NCBI RefSeq assembly: GCF_001672915.1 | Contig: NZ_LZKR01000156.1 | Location: forward strand, 1-64,000 | Length of the DNA: 64,000 bases | Source: Mycobacterium sp. 1245805.9 | Lineage (GTDB): Bacteria > Actinomycetota > Actinomycetes > Mycobacteriales > Mycobacteriaceae | Direction: 5' to 3' | Shown: one piece after another, positions 17,700-25,422 of the stretch | Position numbering within the stretch: position 1 is the first letter of the stretch | Layout: every line of letters starts with the position of its first letter | Translations under genes and position numbers: made by a program | Notes under the pieces: generated by a model | The model's database searches: none | What the model saw: the letters and a program-made list of their open reading frames with translations, nothing else | What the model was told of the DNA's origin: nothing

Positions 17700-18908
17700 T
17701 CAGACCTCCACCGGGATCTTGTTGTATCCCCACTGGAAGCTGGACGGCAGCCGGGTGGCGGCGTCGCCCCGGATCGCGAAGTCGGGCACGCGGCGCAGCC
17801 ATTCGGTCAGCAGCACATCGATTTCCAGCCGGGCCAGGTGGTAGCCGATGCAGAAGTGCTGGCCGCGGCCGAACGCCAGGGCACGGCGGATCGGCCGGTT
17901 CCACACGAATTCGTCGGGGTTCTCGTACTCCCGCTCGTCGCGGTTCGCGGACGCGAGCAGGGTGATGACGCGCTGGCCGGGCCGGATGGTCTGGCCGTGA
18001 ATTGTGTACGGCTTGCGGGCCGTTCGGGCGAACCACTGCGCTGGTGCGCAATAGCGGATCATCTCCTCGCGCGCGATCGGCACGTTTGTGGTCGGGTCGG
18101 CGCAGACCGCGGCCATCTGGTCGGGCCGCTGGCTGAGCTCCCACAGTCCGTGGGCGACGATCTTGGGCACCGTCTCCGTCCCGCCGATGAAGATGCACAG
18201 CATCTGGGTGGCGACCTCGACGTCGGACAGCGAACTTCCGTCGGGCAGGCGGTAGCCCAGCAGGCCGTCGACGACCGGGAGCGCGTCCCCGGACCCGGAC
18301 CGGCGGCCCTCGACCACGGGTGTCAGGAATTCGAGGTAGTTGGGCCGCGCCTGCGCGGTGTCGACGCCCTCGCCGGGCTCGGCCAAACTGCCGGCGTTGA
18401 CCGCGGCCAGCACCTGGGGTGCGAGATCGTCGGGCAGGCCCAGCAATCCGCACACCATCGAAGCGGCGACGATGCCGCCGTACTCCTGGGTCAGGTCGAA
18501 CAAGCCCCGTGGCAGCAGCTCGTCGAGGCGCTCGTTGGCCAGCGTGCGGATCCGGGCCTCCAGCCCGGCGACCGACCTCGGACGCAGCGGCTGGAAGTGC
18601 GCGCGCCGGATCTCGGCGTACAGGTCGGTGTCGAAGACGGCATGAAACGGCAGCGGGTGCAGTGGCGGGTCGTCGAGCGGCCCGTCGTTGTGCCGAGCCA
18701 GCACCGACGCCGGGGGCAACGTGCCTTCCGTCGCGACGAACGTTCCGTCGTTGACCTCGAGCACCTGCCAGATGTCCTCGAAGCGCGACAGCGCGTAGGT
18801 GTCCCACTGCGGCATGTAGTAGACCGGGTGCTCGTCGCGCAGGATCCGGTAGTACGGCAACGGGTTTGCCATCACTTCCGCGTCGAACGGGTCGTACGAA
18901 AAGCTCAC
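17700..18908 (-). CDS. Cytochrome P450
   Basis: This is a soluble bacterial cytochrome P450 of 402 residues. The haem ligand loop FGRGQHFCIGYHLAR puts the thiolate at Cys353. The I-helix shows FIGGTETVP and the ExxR motif is in EEMIRY. It would hydroxylate a hydrophobic substrate using O2 and electrons from a ferredoxin, but no ferredoxin or reductase gene lies beside it. The GTG at 18906-18908 overlaps the upstream stop (GTGA). I cannot place it in a numbered CYP family. It is third in the operon and likely does the first oxidation. Confidence 0.9.
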   Translation of the reverse strand: MSFSYDPFDAEVMANPLPYYRILRDEHPVYYMPQWDTYALSRFEDIWQVLEVNDGTFVATEGTLPPASVLARHNDGPLDDPPLHPLPFHAVFDTDLYAEIRRAHFQPLRPRSVAGLEARIRTLANERLDELLPRGLFDLTQEYGGIVAASMVCGLLGLPDDLAPQVLAAVNAGSLAEPGEGVDTAQARPNYLEFLTPVVEGRRSGSGDALPVVDGLLGYRLPDGSSLSDVEVATQMLCIFIGGTETVPKIVAHGLWELSQRPDQMAAVCADPTTNVPIAREEMIRYCAPAQWFARTARKPYTIHGQTIRPGQRVITLLASANRDEREYENPDEFVWNRPIRRALAFGRGQHFCIGYHLARLEIDVLLTEWLRRVPDFAIRGDAATRLPSSFQWGYNKIPVEV

Positions 18909-19609
18909 TGCAGTGGCGAGGGGGGTAGGGCCTGCAGTATCGAGTCCTCCCAGCCGTCGCGCAGCGCCGGCGCCACGCTCATCCAGGTGACGAGCTCGGC
19001 GGGTGGGGTCTCCTTGAACGACGGGTAATGGTTGGCGAAGCACTCCCAGCCGCCGTCCAGCACCCAGTAGTGGATGACCTCGTTGTAGCGGAAGGTCGTC
19101 GTGAACGAACCCAGCCACCGCTTGCCGGTGCGCTCCGACCAGGGGACGTAGAGCCGCTCGAGCTCGCGGATGTAGTCGTCCTGGCGCCCCGGCTTGGTCT
19201 GCATGATCTCCTGAATGACCAGCGCCGCACCGAAATTCGACTCGCGCAGCTGGGCCAGCGTTTTGTTGCTCGGCCCCGGGTACATGATCCGCCCCTCGCC
19301 CGAGGCGCCGATGCCGGCCAGGAATTCCGACCATTTGCCGGCCGCGACCTCATGGCTGCCGCCGCGCGCCTGGGCGGCGGCGATCCTGGCGTAGTCGGTG
19401 AATCCGTCGATCTCCCAGATGATCGTGACCTGTGGCCAGTGGCCGTTGTACGCGGTGGTCTCCCAGATGGCGAACAGCCGTGCGCCGAGCTCGTCCATCA
19501 TCGGCTGGTAAGTGCCGGTGAACGTTTCGGTAAAGGCGTCGCTGCGCCCTGATCCCAGTGAGATCGTCTCGTGCAGGTAGAGCAGGGTGTGGCCGTAGTA
19601 CTTTTTCAT
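18905..19609 (-). CDS. Conserved protein, possibly NIPSNAP/dimeric alpha-beta barrel-like
   Basis: I do not recognise this 234-residue protein with confidence. It is rich in Trp and Tyr and looks like two copies of a ferredoxin-like (dimeric alpha/beta barrel) unit. The halves begin near YYGHTLLYLHETISL and near FGAALVIQEIMQTKPG, a pattern seen in NIPSNAP-type proteins. It is second in the P450 operon, 3 bp after the first gene, and overlaps the P450 start by 4 bp. The stoichiometric coupling suggests a role with the P450, but the function is unknown. Confidence 0.6.
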   Translation of the reverse strand: MKKYYGHTLLYLHETISLGSGRSDAFTETFTGTYQPMMDELGARLFAIWETTAYNGHWPQVTIIWEIDGFTDYARIAAAQARGGSHEVAAGKWSEFLAGIGASGEGRIMYPGPSNKTLAQLRESNFGAALVIQEIMQTKPGRQDDYIRELERLYVPWSERTGKRWLGSFTTTFRYNEVIHYWVLDGGWECFANHYPSFKETPPAELVTWMSVAPALRDGWEDSILQALPPSPLQ

Positions 19610-19612
19610 GGG

Positions 19613-20170
19613 CTAATAGAGCCGCGAGTTGGCTGCCATGTCGCAGAGCAGCGGCTCGGTGGGATCGACTGAATCGCAGGGCAATCCCGCCGCCGCAAGC
19701 GCGTAGCCCTTGAATCGGCGCGCCGCCGCGCTGAGCACGTGTTGCGTCCGGGTCATCGCACGGTCGACGCCCAGGGGCCAGCCGTCGCCCCACAGCGCGA
19801 CCTCGGTCCACCGGTCGTCCAGCGACTCGAGCACCTTTTCCCGCACGCCCGCGTCGGCGGCGAACGCCTCGGCGCTGACCGCCAGGCTCTGGCTTCTCGA
19901 CGCGGCGAGGGCCGGCCGCGCCTCGCCGTCGAATGCCTGCACGCCGAGGATCCGCAGGGAGTGCGCATCGCCGCCGTGTGGCAGCAGCGCGGTCACCTCC
20001 CAACCGGCCATCACCCGGTCGTAGAGCCACCCCCCGGCCGATTGCACGACGTCGGCGGCGCTGGCCGCGAAGACGTCCAGCCGATACCGCAAGCACTCGC
20101 CGTCCGCGCGGATCGTTCGTGCGGGGCCGACCCGGCGGTGGTGGCTGATGTCGAACGTTGGAGTGACCAT
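19613..20170 (-). CDS. Uncharacterised protein, first gene of the P450/monooxygenase operon
   Basis: This 185-residue protein has no motif that I recognise and no signal peptide or membrane segment. It starts at the ATG at 20170 and opens a block of twelve genes whose spacings are almost all overlaps or a few bases. The 28-bp regulatory box lies 49 bp upstream. It might be a small-substrate-binding or helper protein for the P450 pathway, but that is a guess from position. Confidence 0.62.
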   Translation of the reverse strand: MVTPTFDISHHRRVGPARTIRADGECLRYRLDVFAASAADVVQSAGGWLYDRVMAGWEVTALLPHGGDAHSLRILGVQAFDGEARPALAASRSQSLAVSAEAFAADAGVREKVLESLDDRWTEVALWGDGWPLGVDRAMTRTQHVLSAAARRFKGYALAAAGLPCDSVDPTEPLLCDMAANSRLY

Positions 20171-20219
20171 CGTTGGTGTTTCCTGGGGCGCTCGTCGTGG
20201 GCTGCTGTCACCGGACAGC

Positions 20220-20247
20220 GTGACACTTCGAGCGAAATTTGTAAAGG
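20220..20247. promoter_or_regulatory. 28-bp regulatory box, copy 1 (P450 operon)
   Basis: The box begins GTGACAC and ends TTTGTAAAGG on the plus strand, with the same 28-bp frame as three other copies at 30024, 30570 and 32273. It lies 49 bp upstream of the first gene of the minus-strand P450 operon and 13 bp past the stop of the CoA-transferase. No plus-strand gene follows, so here it acts as an operator or on the minus strand. Its ends form an imperfect dyad (TGACA / TGTAA). Confidence 0.65.
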
Positions 20248-20260
20248 CGCCCGGCGGGCT

Positions 20261-21430
20261 TCAGGACCCCCGCCGGGCCTTGAGCTCGGCCAGAACCTCG
20301 TCGGTGTGCTGACCCAGTTCCGGCGCCACGGAGCGCGGCGCCCACGGCGTGCCGTGGAAGTCCGCCGGCGTGGCAACCATGGTGACGGCGGCTTGTCCGT
20401 CCGGCACGTCGACCAGGCCGCCCGCGGCGTGGAACTGCTCGTCGGCGACCACGTCCTCGAGCGCGTTGACCGGCGACCAGAAGAAATCCGGTTCGCCCGC
20501 GAAGACCTCCGCCCACTCGTCGAGCGACTTGGTCGCGAAGATCCGGTCCAGCTCGGCGACCAGCGCCACGGCGTTGACGGCGCGGGCCCCGGCGTCGGCG
20601 AATCGGGGATCGTCCAGCCACTCGGGTCGGCCGACGGCGCGGCACAGCGGCGGCCAGTGCCGCTCGACGTCGAGCCCGACGATCCAGAACCGCCGCCCGT
20701 CGCCCGCCGCGTAGTTGTTCATGGCGGGGTTGCCCATCTGCTCGCGTTGCCCGACCGCGATCGGTTGGCCGGTCAGCAGGTAGGTGTTGAGGTCGAAGCT
20801 CACGGTGTAGGCGCCCTGGCGGTACAGCGAGGTGGTCACCAGTTGGCCCGCGCCGGTGCGGTCGCGGGCGACCAGGGCCGCGCACACGGCTGCGGCCAGG
20901 GTCATGCCGGCCGAGTGGTCGCCCATGCCGCCCCGCTGGAACGGCGGGGTGTCGCCGGGCCGGGTGAGCAGGTGAGCCAGGCCGGCGCGCGCCCAGAACG
21001 CCGCGATGTCGTAGGCGGCGCGGTCGGCGTCGGGCCCGGTCTCGCCGTACCCGGTGATCAGGCCGTAGACGAGGCGGGCGTTGCGCTCGGACAGCGTCGC
21101 GTAATCCAGGCCTAGGCGCCGCAACGCGCCCGGGCGCACATTGGTGATGAAAACGTCCGCGTCGGAAAGCAATTCGAGCGCGGTGTCGCGATCGGCCGCG
21201 GCGGTGAGGTCCAAGACGACGCTGCGCTTGGATCGGTTGTCCATTTCGAACGGCGGGTTGACCCCGAGATCGCAGCCCAGCATCCGGCCGAACATGCGAC
21301 CCGGGTCACCGGCCGGCGGCTCGATCTTGATCACGTCGGCGCCCCAGTCGGCCAGGATCCCGGCGGCGGCCGGTCCGGCCACCCAGACCCCGAGTTCGAC
21401 GACTTTGATGCCTTCCACCGGTCCGGCCAT
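20261..21430 (-). CDS. CoA-transferase family III (CaiB/BaiF-like)
   Basis: This is a formyl-CoA-transferase-type enzyme of 389 residues that moves CoA between carboxylic acids. The N-terminal VVELGVWVAGPAAAGILADWGADVIKIEPP and the NRSKRSVVLDL segment are typical, and the Asp-containing loop MDNRSKRS is conserved. Many such enzymes activate steroid, bile-acid or terpenoid acids for beta-oxidation. I use the ATG at 21428-21430; the longer open frame upstream is shadow. It ends 13 bp before the regulatory box. It may be its own unit or read into the P450 operon. Confidence 0.87.
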   Translation of the reverse strand: MAGPVEGIKVVELGVWVAGPAAAGILADWGADVIKIEPPAGDPGRMFGRMLGCDLGVNPPFEMDNRSKRSVVLDLTAAADRDTALELLSDADVFITNVRPGALRRLGLDYATLSERNARLVYGLITGYGETGPDADRAAYDIAAFWARAGLAHLLTRPGDTPPFQRGGMGDHSAGMTLAAAVCAALVARDRTGAGQLVTTSLYRQGAYTVSFDLNTYLLTGQPIAVGQREQMGNPAMNNYAAGDGRRFWIVGLDVERHWPPLCRAVGRPEWLDDPRFADAGARAVNAVALVAELDRIFATKSLDEWAEVFAGEPDFFWSPVNALEDVVADEQFHAAGGLVDVPDGQAAVTMVATPADFHGTPWAPRSVAPELGQHTDEVLAELKARRGS

Positions 21431-21486
21431 GGGTAAGTTCCTACCCTGTCGCCAACCGGACCGCACGCATCCCCGTGCCGGGAGCG

Positions 21487-22401
21487 TCAGCTCGCGAGCC
21501 GCTGGTACGCGAACGGGCCGTCGTGGTCGAACTCGGCGCGGTTGGCGTTGACGTAATCGGCGATGGTCATCGGCTTGTGGCCGCTGATGACCTCGACAAG
21601 GTTGTTCTCGCCGGCGAAAATCCCGTCCTGATAGTCCTGGGCGACGCTGCTGATGTGCTGGACGAAGAAGTCCGTCCGGCCCTGGGCGGTGAGGGCGGCC
21701 GCAAAGGCGGGGATGTCGACCGGCTCGTAGTGCACCGGGATCCCGAGCGTGTCGGCGATTTCCCCGGCGATGCCGTAGTGGTCGAGCTCGTGGTCGCCGA
21801 CGAGCGGGTAGACCTGGCGGTCGTGTGGCGCAGGATTTTGCAGGATCGCCGCGATCACCCGAGCTTGGTCGAGCCCGGAGATCGGGGCGTGTCGTCCGGT
21901 GCCGAACGGAAGCCGCAGGACGCCCTGGTTGTCGCCGCGCTGCCATTGCCATTTCAGCCATTCGGCGAAGAACGTCGGCCGCAGGTGGGTGGTCTTGAAA
22001 GCGGCGCGATCGAGCAGTCGCTCGGCCAGCCAATGCTGCTGGGCTGCATTGCTTTTCGCGTCTCGTCGAGCGGATATCTGCGACATGTTGACCACGGCGC
22101 CGACGCCGGCCTCGCTGGCGGCCTGGGCAAAGATCGCGGTGGCGGGAAGCAGAGTGCCCGGGGCGATCGGGTAGCAGAAGTACGCGGCGTCGACACCGGC
22201 CATGGCCGAGCTGACGGAGCGGAAGTCCAGCAGGTCGCCCTCGACGATCTCGGCGCCGAGGGCGGCCAGTGCGTCGGACCGGTGGTCAACGCGGTGCACG
22301 AAGGCGCGGACCCGGTGGCCCGCATCGAGCAGGATTTTCACGCTCGGCGCCCCGGTGTTGCCTGTGGCGGCGGTGACGAGGAACAGCTGATCCGATGGCA
22401 T
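21487..22401 (-). CDS. NmrA-like NAD(P)-binding protein
   Basis: This is an atypical SDR of the NmrA/HSCARG type, 304 residues. It has an N-terminal Rossmann fold (FLVTAATGNTGAPSV) and no catalytic YxxxK, so it is either a redox sensor or a quinone/flavin reductase. A GGAGGCAAAGG ribosome site precedes the ATG at 22401. It is divergent from an HxlR regulator, and the gap holds two perfect operators. NmrA/HxlR pairs are common and usually mean control by a small electrophile or quinone; that is inference. Confidence 0.85.
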   Translation of the reverse strand: MPSDQLFLVTAATGNTGAPSVKILLDAGHRVRAFVHRVDHRSDALAALGAEIVEGDLLDFRSVSSAMAGVDAAYFCYPIAPGTLLPATAIFAQAASEAGVGAVVNMSQISARRDAKSNAAQQHWLAERLLDRAAFKTTHLRPTFFAEWLKWQWQRGDNQGVLRLPFGTGRHAPISGLDQARVIAAILQNPAPHDRQVYPLVGDHELDHYGIAGEIADTLGIPVHYEPVDIPAFAAALTAQGRTDFFVQHISSVAQDYQDGIFAGENNLVEVISGHKPMTIADYVNANRAEFDHDGPFAYQRLAS

Positions 22402-22421
22402 CCTTTGCCTCCATTGCTGAG

Positions 22422-22435
22422 TAACGATAACGTTA
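22422..22435. promoter_or_regulatory. HxlR operator, site 1
   Basis: This is a perfect inverted repeat TAACG-ATAA-CGTTA in the NmrA/HxlR divergent gap. A second copy with the same 5-4-5 layout lies exactly 40 bp further on, so both face the same side of the helix. Confidence 0.7.
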
Positions 22436-22461
22436 GTAAGATGTAAGCACGTGCTGCTGGA

Positions 22462-22475
22462 TAACGCAAGCGTTA
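22462..22475. promoter_or_regulatory. HxlR operator, site 2
   Basis: This is a perfect inverted repeat TAACG-CAAG-CGTTA, 17 bp upstream of the HxlR start. Similarity to site 1 continues outward (GT, then AAG), which argues for a real protein-binding site rather than chance. Confidence 0.7.
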
Positions 22476-22491
22476 GTCAAGGGGATTTCCG

Positions 22492-22986
22492 ATGGAGTTC
22501 GAGAAGCGACTGCAAGACCGGCAGCGGTGGTCGATCGGCGAGGCCTGTTCGATGTCGAAGGTTCTCGAGTTGCTCAGCACCAAGACCGCCTTCCAGGTCG
22601 TTCGCGAATTGTTCTTCGGCACAACGCGCTTCGAGGACTTCGTGGAGCGGATCGGAACGTCGGCACCGGCGGCGTCGCGGGCGCTCAAACAGCTCGAGGC
22701 GGCGGGGATCGTTTCTCGCGTCCCCTATCGGGAACCGGGAAGCCGCGCCCGCGACGAGTACCGGTTGACCGAGGCCGGCGAGGACTTGCTGCCCGTGTTC
22801 ATGTCCCTCGTGCAGTGGGGCGACGCCTATCTGCAGGACGGCCCGGCGCCCCTGTCGTTCGTCGACGCCGACACCGGCCGAGCAGTGCGGGTGCACGTCA
22901 CCACCGACGCCGAGGCGCCCGGGAAGCGGTCGGCGGACATTCAGATACGGCGCACCGCCGGCGCGCGGTCTAGCCTCGCACCATGA
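22492..22986 (+). CDS. HxlR-family transcriptional regulator
   Basis: This is a winged-helix regulator of 164 residues. The HxlR core covers roughly residues 15-110 and includes LLSTKTAFQVVRELFFGTTRFEDF and AASRALKQLEAAGIVSR. The usual N-terminal Cys is present (IGEACSMSK), which in some family members senses electrophiles. It extends about 50 residues beyond the common length. It overlaps the DUF427 gene by ATGA and very likely represses itself and the divergent NmrA-like gene through the paired TAACG-N4-CGTTA sites. Confidence 0.88.
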   Translation: MEFEKRLQDRQRWSIGEACSMSKVLELLSTKTAFQVVRELFFGTTRFEDFVERIGTSAPAASRALKQLEAAGIVSRVPYREPGSRARDEYRLTEAGEDLLPVFMSLVQWGDAYLQDGPAPLSFVDADTGRAVRVHVTTDAEAPGKRSADIQIRRTAGARSSLAP

Positions 22987-23657
22987 GTCTGGTCGCCGGA
23001 CGTGGTCCGCTGAGCACAGATCCGGCCGGGAGGTTCTCTGCGCCGATCCCCGCCGGCGTCGTCTACGTCGAGCCACACCCCCGGCGCGTGCAGGCGTTCG
23101 TCAACGGACGCGCGGTGATCGACACCGAAAAGGCCCTGATGGTGCATCGGCCGGGCCGCCCGCTCAGCTACGCGTTTCCGGCCCAAGCTGTCGGCGACCT
23201 GCCGAACGAGCCGGAGCCCGAGGCGCCGGGCTTCGTCCAGGTGCCCTGGGACGCGGTCGACACCTGGCTGGAGGAGGGGCGCAGGCTGGTGCACTACCCG
23301 CCGAATCCGTATCACCGGGTGGACTGCCGCCCGACGACGCGCCGCCTGCGCGTCACGGTCGACGGCACGACGCTGGTGGACACGGACGACACGGTGATCC
23401 TGTTCGAGACCGCGCTCGAGCCTCGCCTTTACGTCGACCCCAAACACGTGCGCACCGATCTGCTGCGGCGATCCGAGACGTCGAGCTACTGCAACTACAA
23501 GGGCTTCGCGACGTACTGGTCGGCGGGCCCGATCGACGACGTCGCGTGGAGCTACGAGGACCCGCCGCCCGAAAGCCTGCCCATCAAGAGCTTTTTCAGC
23601 TTCGACGCCGCGCGCGCCGATGTCGTCGCCGAGCTGCCGCTCAGCCACCGCCCCTAA
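22983..23657 (+). CDS. DUF427-domain protein (two-domain form)
   Basis: This 224-residue protein carries DUF427 beta-rich folds. The second half has the classic segment RRSETSSYCNYKGFATYWS and a later DVAWSYEDPPPE. The first half repeats a similar start (VYVEPHPRRVQAFVNGRAVIDT against VDCRPTTRRLRVTVDGTTLVDT), so it looks like an internal duplication. The function is unknown. It is cotranscribed with the HxlR regulator (4-bp overlap) and its stop overlaps that of the convergent LuxR gene. A single-domain relative lies at 61585. Confidence 0.83.
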   Translation: MSLVAGRGPLSTDPAGRFSAPIPAGVVYVEPHPRRVQAFVNGRAVIDTEKALMVHRPGRPLSYAFPAQAVGDLPNEPEPEAPGFVQVPWDAVDTWLEEGRRLVHYPPNPYHRVDCRPTTRRLRVTVDGTTLVDTDDTVILFETALEPRLYVDPKHVRTDLLRRSETSSYCNYKGFATYWSAGPIDDVAWSYEDPPPESLPIKSFFSFDAARADVVAELPLSHRP

Positions 23658-25297
23658 TCGCCCGACTCGTCTTTCAGCGCCCGCCCCAGTTGACGTCTCG
23701 CGGTGACTCCCAGTTTGGTGAACACCTTGCGCAGGTGGTACGCGACGGTATTCGAGCTGATGTACAACTGCGCGCCGATCTCGGCGTTCGTGGCTCCCCG
23801 CGCCGCCAATGCGGCGACCTGAACTTCCCTCGGCGTCAGCCCCGAAGAGTCTGCCGGGGAATGCCTTTCGCGCACACGCTCACCGGTCGCCTCCAGCTCC
23901 AGCCGAGCCCGCTCCCGAAAGGCTTCCATACCGATGGCGGCGAACATCTCGTAGGACGGTCGCAGCTGCGCGCGGGCATCGAGTGGGCGTCGCTCCCGGC
24001 GCAGCCATTCCCCGTAGACGAGTCGCGCACGGGCGGCGGCCGGACGAAGGTTCGTGCGGTCCAGCCGCTCGACTCCCTCGCGGTAGAGACCTTCGGCGGC
24101 CGCGTCACCACTGGCGAGCGCCCTCGAGCACGCCAAAGCCCCTAGCGCCCAGTCGGTATCGGCTGCATGGGCACTTTCGGTCAGCATGTGCAGGGCCCGG
24201 TTCGCGACGTTCGCCTGCCCACAACGCGTTGCCGCCTCTATCAACTCCGGCAGCAGGAAGTTCGCCCACAGCTCCTGGGGATGCTCGCTGCCCTCTCGGG
24301 CCGCGGCGAAGGCGTCCTCATACCGTCCGAGCCCATTGCACAACACCGCCGTTGCCAACTCAATCGAGGCCAAGCCCATCCCCTCGCCCCGCGCAACCGC
24401 ATAGTGCCTGCCGGCGCGCATTAGCCGCCGGGCCTCGGCCTGGTCGCCCCGCCACGCCGCAAGAGGAAGCGCGGCGTAGGGAAACATCATCGTCGCCGTC
24501 GAGCCGGCGACCGAGTCCGCCTCGGCGATCAACCGCCGAGCCGTCGCGAAGTCACCGGTCCAAACGAGCGCCGCCGCATGCGACTGCAGCGCGACGGCCA
24601 GCGCACGCTCATCGCCTGCCTCCCGGGCCAGAGCGACCTGCCGAGCCGGGAGCAGCTGCCACGCCCGATGGTCCCAGGCGATGATTGCGGCGTGGCAGGC
24701 AAGCCAGAGCCATCGCGTCCCGTCGTGGTGGCGTGTTTCGTCCATGCGACAGAACGCGTCTACGGCCCGTCGGACCAGCCTCACTCCCCCAGCGCCATCG
24801 AGGACGACGGCCGTCAATCCATCCAACATGACATCGGTTGGGCGGGCGGGTTCCTCCGGGCGGGGCGCGGCCGCGCCGGCCACCGCCACTTCCAGAACAC
24901 CGCGAGCCCCGGCCAGGCGGCCGGCGAAAAGGACCGTCGAGAGCGCTTCCAGATACAGCTCGCGCGCCAACCGGATATCGCGCGCCGTATAGGCGTTGGC
25001 CAGCTCAAGCAAGGCCGCGGCTGCGTCGCTGCCGAACTTGCAGGTGAACATCATCTCGCCGCGCAACACGGAAGGTAAGGCCTCGGCCTGCTCTATCACT
25101 GGCGCGTGCTGAGCAGGGTTCATCGGTGCGCTTGCCAAGGTGGCGATGACCGCGCGCTGCCGCATCCGCTGGGTGCGCTGACGAGGCCGCAATCGATGAC
25201 TTCGCGCCCGCCCCAGTTCCGGGCGTAAATCACGTGGGAAGTGTATCGGCTGGACATCCCCCATGCGCGGGTCCGATTTGGTGCGACGGAACTTCAC
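23654..25297 (-). CDS. LuxR-family regulator lacking the ATPase half (truncated LAL)
   Basis: The C-terminus is a LuxR helix-turn-helix (about residues 478-540: LTPREVQVAALAARGATNAEIG, then TVAYHLRKVFTKLGV). Before it is a TPR-like helical array typical of large LAL/MalT-type regulators, including DIRLARELYLEALSTVLFAG. Those proteins are about 900 residues and begin with an AAA ATPase. Here no Walker A or B motif exists, and a different gene starts upstream. The first 58 residues look non-homologous, so the true start may be the ATG near 25123. It is probably a truncated remnant, though it could still bind DNA. GC content looks slightly lower than that of its neighbours. Confidence 0.7.
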   Translation of the reverse strand: MKFRRTKSDPRMGDVQPIHFPRDLRPELGRARSHRLRPRQRTQRMRQRAVIATLASAPMNPAQHAPVIEQAEALPSVLRGEMMFTCKFGSDAAAALLELANAYTARDIRLARELYLEALSTVLFAGRLAGARGVLEVAVAGAAAPRPEEPARPTDVMLDGLTAVVLDGAGGVRLVRRAVDAFCRMDETRHHDGTRWLWLACHAAIIAWDHRAWQLLPARQVALAREAGDERALAVALQSHAAALVWTGDFATARRLIAEADSVAGSTATMMFPYAALPLAAWRGDQAEARRLMRAGRHYAVARGEGMGLASIELATAVLCNGLGRYEDAFAAAREGSEHPQELWANFLLPELIEAATRCGQANVANRALHMLTESAHAADTDWALGALACSRALASGDAAAEGLYREGVERLDRTNLRPAAARARLVYGEWLRRERRPLDARAQLRPSYEMFAAIGMEAFRERARLELEATGERVRERHSPADSSGLTPREVQVAALAARGATNAEIGAQLYISSNTVAYHLRKVFTKLGVTARRQLGRALKDESGD

Positions 25298-25422
25298 GGC
25301 GCCATGGCCGTCAACCGCACTCGACTACCAGGTGTTGAGGATTCAGCGGCCACCACGCCAAGTCACCATCGAGGTGAGGCATCGCCTGCGGGCATCGGCC
25401 TGATGGGAAGGAATGAGTTGCC

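Noticed and set aside
20205-20225. TGTCAC ... GTGACA palindrome overlapping copy 1 of the box
   Set aside because: The left arm is not present at the other three boxes, so it is probably chance.
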